From NCBI GenBank assembly GCA_030248135.1, contig JASANC010001810.1:62001-126000 (forward strand): a stretch of DNA of 64,000 nucleotides. The letters run 5' to 3'. The DNA is from Theristus sp. LFF4_11. Lineage: Eukaryota; Nematoda; Chromadorea; Monhysterida; Xyalidae. Below, piece by piece: positions 12,401 through 64,000 of this stretch. Every line of letters begins with the position of its first letter. Position 1 is the first letter of the stretch. A program made the translations under genes and the position numbers. The notes beneath the pieces are model-generated. The model saw only the letters and a program-made list of their open reading frames with translations. It did no database searches and was not told the origin of the DNA.

Positions 12401-14223
12401 TTGAAAAACAGTCCTTAAAATGGATGATTCTTATTTTTTCTTTTTCACTTCACATTATTTGGTGTGATTTACATAATTCTTTGGGTGGAGCTTGTTCTTG
12501 TAGCGCGAGAGTGGTGAATACCTTGTGCGCATGCCTGTTGACTCCAGCCACGACAACAGCACAACATTCAACGTTTACCGCACGCACGCACTTTTGATTT
12601 TGCATCTCTCTCTCTGTTGATGCGCGCGAGCGCGCTGTAAGTCGATTTTCGCGAAGACTCACGCACAGTCAGTCAGTCAGTCCCGTTCCGTCTACAAACA
12701 TTTTCTGCGTAACTTTTGTACGAAACGTATGTGTTACCTGTGGGCGCTTCGGTTACAACACGTTCGACACTGTGTGCGTCTGTTGCGGTGTCGACGTTTT
12801 TTTTTGCTGTTTTTCTCCATTTTACAGTGCGTTACCGACTGGTTGTTGTTGTTGTCGTTCGGTTTCAGTCATAATAATTATAACAATAAATAACACAATA
12901 TGCGCTTTTGTTGAGATAAAATACGCCAGAAATGCCCCGTCTCACGTTCTGAGGCTGAGTTGAATATTATTGGAAACTTTTTGCCCGATAATTGTTGTGT
13001 ATTTTCGCAGACAAAAGACAACGTTGCTTGGTGCATGCGGGTAATTTTCTCAGCAGCACAGAGCAGACTCACTCATCGGCTTCGACCCCGACTGCACGTG
13101 CACTGTTATCATTATCATTGTACTTGTTAAGAATATTTAGTTTGAAAATAGCTGGAGTGTTGGACACGAAACGTAGCGTCTTGAGTCAGTGGCCTGAAAA
13201 CTTACATTCTGCAAAACCCACAAGAGATACAGCAAAGTACTGCATTTTGGCGCAATAAACCGAATGCACAACAACTGAACAACAACTTGCATAATGCTGG
13301 TATGACGCACTGTACAGCTGATATCGTATTCAAACAACCTCTCATAATTTTGAAAAATGAAAAACTTTCTTGTTTTTCAGTTTTTCTTTGCAATTGGAAT
13401 TCCAACCTTTGGATGTTAGAAGTTGGCTGACTGCAGAAGTGAAATATTGAGGTGACCATCACATTGATTGTTGTGTTTTGGCTCCCACTTGATATTTCTG
13501 TGTTATCTTTCAGTTGTACAGCTTGACTTGACCTCTTGCCACAAAATACACCAACAATTCAGCATTCATCTGTTATTTGCTGTTTTTGCATACTTGATTT
13601 GCGTTTGTTATTATTTTTTCCACTACAAAACGCACCTATTCACCATACAAATGGTGTTTTATTGTGCCAATCAACACAACGTACAGTCCCACCCATTACG
13701 CCAAAGCAACACAATATCCAACTTCAACATTTTCGTTCTCACATTTGTCAAATGAACGCAATGCAAAAGTTTTTTTCTTCATTTTTTGCCAAAAAATTGT
13801 TTTGCCAATTGTTCTACGGGAATTATGGCACAATTTCATTGTTTATTTTTGCAATCTCAACTAATCTCATTTTCACAATTTTCTGGCAGGCTGCAAGTTT
13901 AAAAATTCATTGATTTTACATATGCACGTGATTGCGTGACTCAGAAGCACCGTGTGTGATCAGGGTTCCATCATTATCCGGATGTATTCAGCTCCATGGC
14001 AGCGCCACATGTTAAAAAGCATAATTTTAGATTCCATCTGATGAGTGTGTGTGTTCAGTCCCGTCAACATTTTCAGGGTGTGCGGCACATATGTGGGCAC
14101 ACAAACCTCGCAAATAAAAGAACCCGCACATTCGAACAGGATTGGCCCCGTGGCCACCTGAGCTGCAGGACTCATTCACTGATTCAAGCTGAAGTACTTC
14201 CAAACAACAAATTCAGTGCAACA
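9484..14223. other. Spacer between UNG and LRP2
   Basis: This 4.7-kb stretch has no convincing gene on either strand. It contains AT-rich sequence, a short GT-repeat tract around 10905-10965, a CAGT run near 12670 and a likely MITE at 11847-12067. An ATTAAA at 9607-9612, about 125 bp after the UNG stop, could be its polyadenylation signal. Open frames of up to about 125 codons (13468-13913) lack known motifs. Upstream LRP2 non-coding exons and the promoter may lie in the right-hand part but cannot be placed by eye. Confidence 0.5.
11847..12067. repeat. Possible MITE with GTTTTATAAAA terminal inverted repeats
   Basis: The left end reads AGGTCTAGTTTTATAAAA then CTTAG. The right end, read on the minus strand, reads AGGGCCCGTTTTATAAAA then GCTTAG. 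About 24 bp match with a few differences, bounding roughly 220 bp with no coding capacity. The GGGCCCGTTTTATAAA-like terminus recalls PIF/Harbinger MITEs, but I see no clean 2-3 bp target duplication, so the class is a guess. Confidence 0.45.
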
Positions 14224-14343
14224 ATGATGCGCTGTTTGACCGCCAGCCGCAGCGGTCACACGAGACAATCGAACTCTTGTCACGGACATCAGACGCCAGT
14301 TGACGATCGCTATTGCACGTCAACAAGGCACTTTGTCGGGTCA

Positions 14344-62860
<48,517 letters not shown>

Positions 62861-64000
62861 ATCGTTGCAACAGAAAAGTTGGCAACACTGAAAACGTGTA
62901 CTGCACTGAACTTCATTGAGCAACTAACTAAATAACTGGACACGCACATTATTCAAGTATAGTGAATCCGTTTTTTCTTCTCTTCGCTTTTTCTGGATTT
63001 TACTCCAGTTTATGATCTTCCTTCGATTTTACGTGTGCTGCTGCTGTTTTATCCTGTTTTTTTTCGGCAGTTTTTTCTTGTTTCGTTTTTTTAGTTTCAG
63101 ACCCGTCGTTGCAATTTCTCGCTTCATAAAACTCTCACTTTTCTTGTGGTCTTTTTTTAGTTGACAAACCGTCGATTACAACTGTTTTTGGTTTCGTCTG
63201 TGATATAGCGCTGTCAAAATCAATCATTTTCGACCAATCAAAAAATACGTACACTTTCTGTTATACTCACATTATTGGTTGTTTTCTGGCAAACTTCACT
63301 TTGTTCACTGGCAGATACTTAGAGACCAAAATCGAAATTTAATTTTATCAGAAAATATGTTCGTGACTTGGTATACCCGTTCATCCCGTTGCTATTTTTT
63401 CTTCGTTGCTTGAATCATGGTTGTGCATAGTTTTTTTGATTTGACGTTCGTGAAAATTTATATTTCGTTTTTTCTTCTACTAAGATTTTTTATCCGTCGT
63501 GCCATGCGTAACTCTTGAGCGAACCGGCAGAAACTGTTTAATATTTGTTGTTCGTTATTTTTTTCACTTCCATGTATCAAAAATATTGTTGATTCTGCTG
63601 CAGCTGTCGGTAATTATAAGTTGCTAGATTGGACAGAATGAAATACAGAATTTCAAAAGTGAACTCTCACATCTATTCAGTCCAGTGAGCAATAAACGCA
63701 AAATACTTGCAACTATTTGTAGCAATACAAGTCAAAATTCAAAACCAGTAATAATGTAAACGCCATTGCGTTCGATACAAACAGAATCGTTTCTTAAGTA
63801 TATTTTGTCTATGATTGGCAATATGATATTACAAACCCTAGTTCTCACATTTTGACAATTGTTGGACCTGGAACAAACGGCGGTTGAAACAAACATGCAA
63901 AAAAATCAAACCGATATCGCAGACGTAGCTTTGTTTTGTTGATTGAGTAGCACTGTCCATTGTCAGAAGCTGTCACACAAGTGATTGAGCAGTTATGCCA
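62861..64000 (+). other. LRP2 3' untranslated and downstream region
   Basis: No coding feature is seen. An AATAAA at 63691-63696 (within GTGAGCAATAAACGC) is a candidate LRP2 polyadenylation signal, giving a 3' UTR of about 850 nt. Several T-rich tracts precede it. Nothing else is recognisable up to the window edge. Confidence 0.5.

Noticed and set aside
13996..14343. In-frame extension of LRP2 upstream of the signal peptide
   Set aside because: Polar, without conservation signals, and it would place the hydrophobic core internally; treated as 5' untranslated.

Overview
The window is animal (metazoan) nuclear DNA. It carries multi-exon genes with short introns (mostly about 100-400 bp), long spacers without genes, DNA transposons inside introns, and gene families found in animals: a kainate-type glutamate receptor and a giant LDL-receptor-related endocytic receptor. 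I cannot name the species. An invertebrate is most likely, given the compact introns and the divergence of the proteins.

Layout. (1) Minus strand, 1-4693: the 5' fourteen exons of an ionotropic glutamate receptor, cut by the window edge just after M3. (2) Plus strand, 6620-9483: a complete five-exon uracil-DNA glycosylase (UNG) gene. Its second intron holds an 811-bp hAT-type element whose 8-bp target duplication lies in coding sequence and whose terminal AG serves as the splice acceptor. (3) 9484-14343: spacer without convincing genes. (4) Plus strand, 14344-62860: one complete LRP2/megalin gene. I reconstruct 77 exons plus one likely 9-nt microexon. By hand the joined reading frame sums to 14,655 nt, about 4,884 residues, with consistent splice phases throughout. 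The module order is that of vertebrate megalin: LDLa clusters of 6, 8, 10 and 11, eight YWTD propellers with their EGF modules, one membrane span, an FxNPxY sorting motif and a C-terminal PDZ ligand. (5) Introns of this gene contain an antisense nested gene for a secreted saposin-like protein (29750-31124), three hAT elements with clean 8-bp duplications, a 2.7-kb foldback element built of 335-bp repeats and flanked by TTAA, a 450-bp CAAT-type microsatellite and several small hairpin repeats.

How the genes relate. They share a neighbourhood rather than a pathway. The glutamate receptor and UNG are divergently transcribed from a 1.9-kb spacer. The LRP2 gene dominates the rest. Splice donors in all genes favour GTNNG with a relaxed +4 position. 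The strongest second-look items are the transposon-supplied splice site in UNG, the possible soluble LRP2 isoform at 59680-59746, the paired loss of one disulfide in two LDLa repeats, the nested saposin-like gene and the TTAA foldback element. All coordinates come from reading splice sites and frames by eye; no alignment or search was run.
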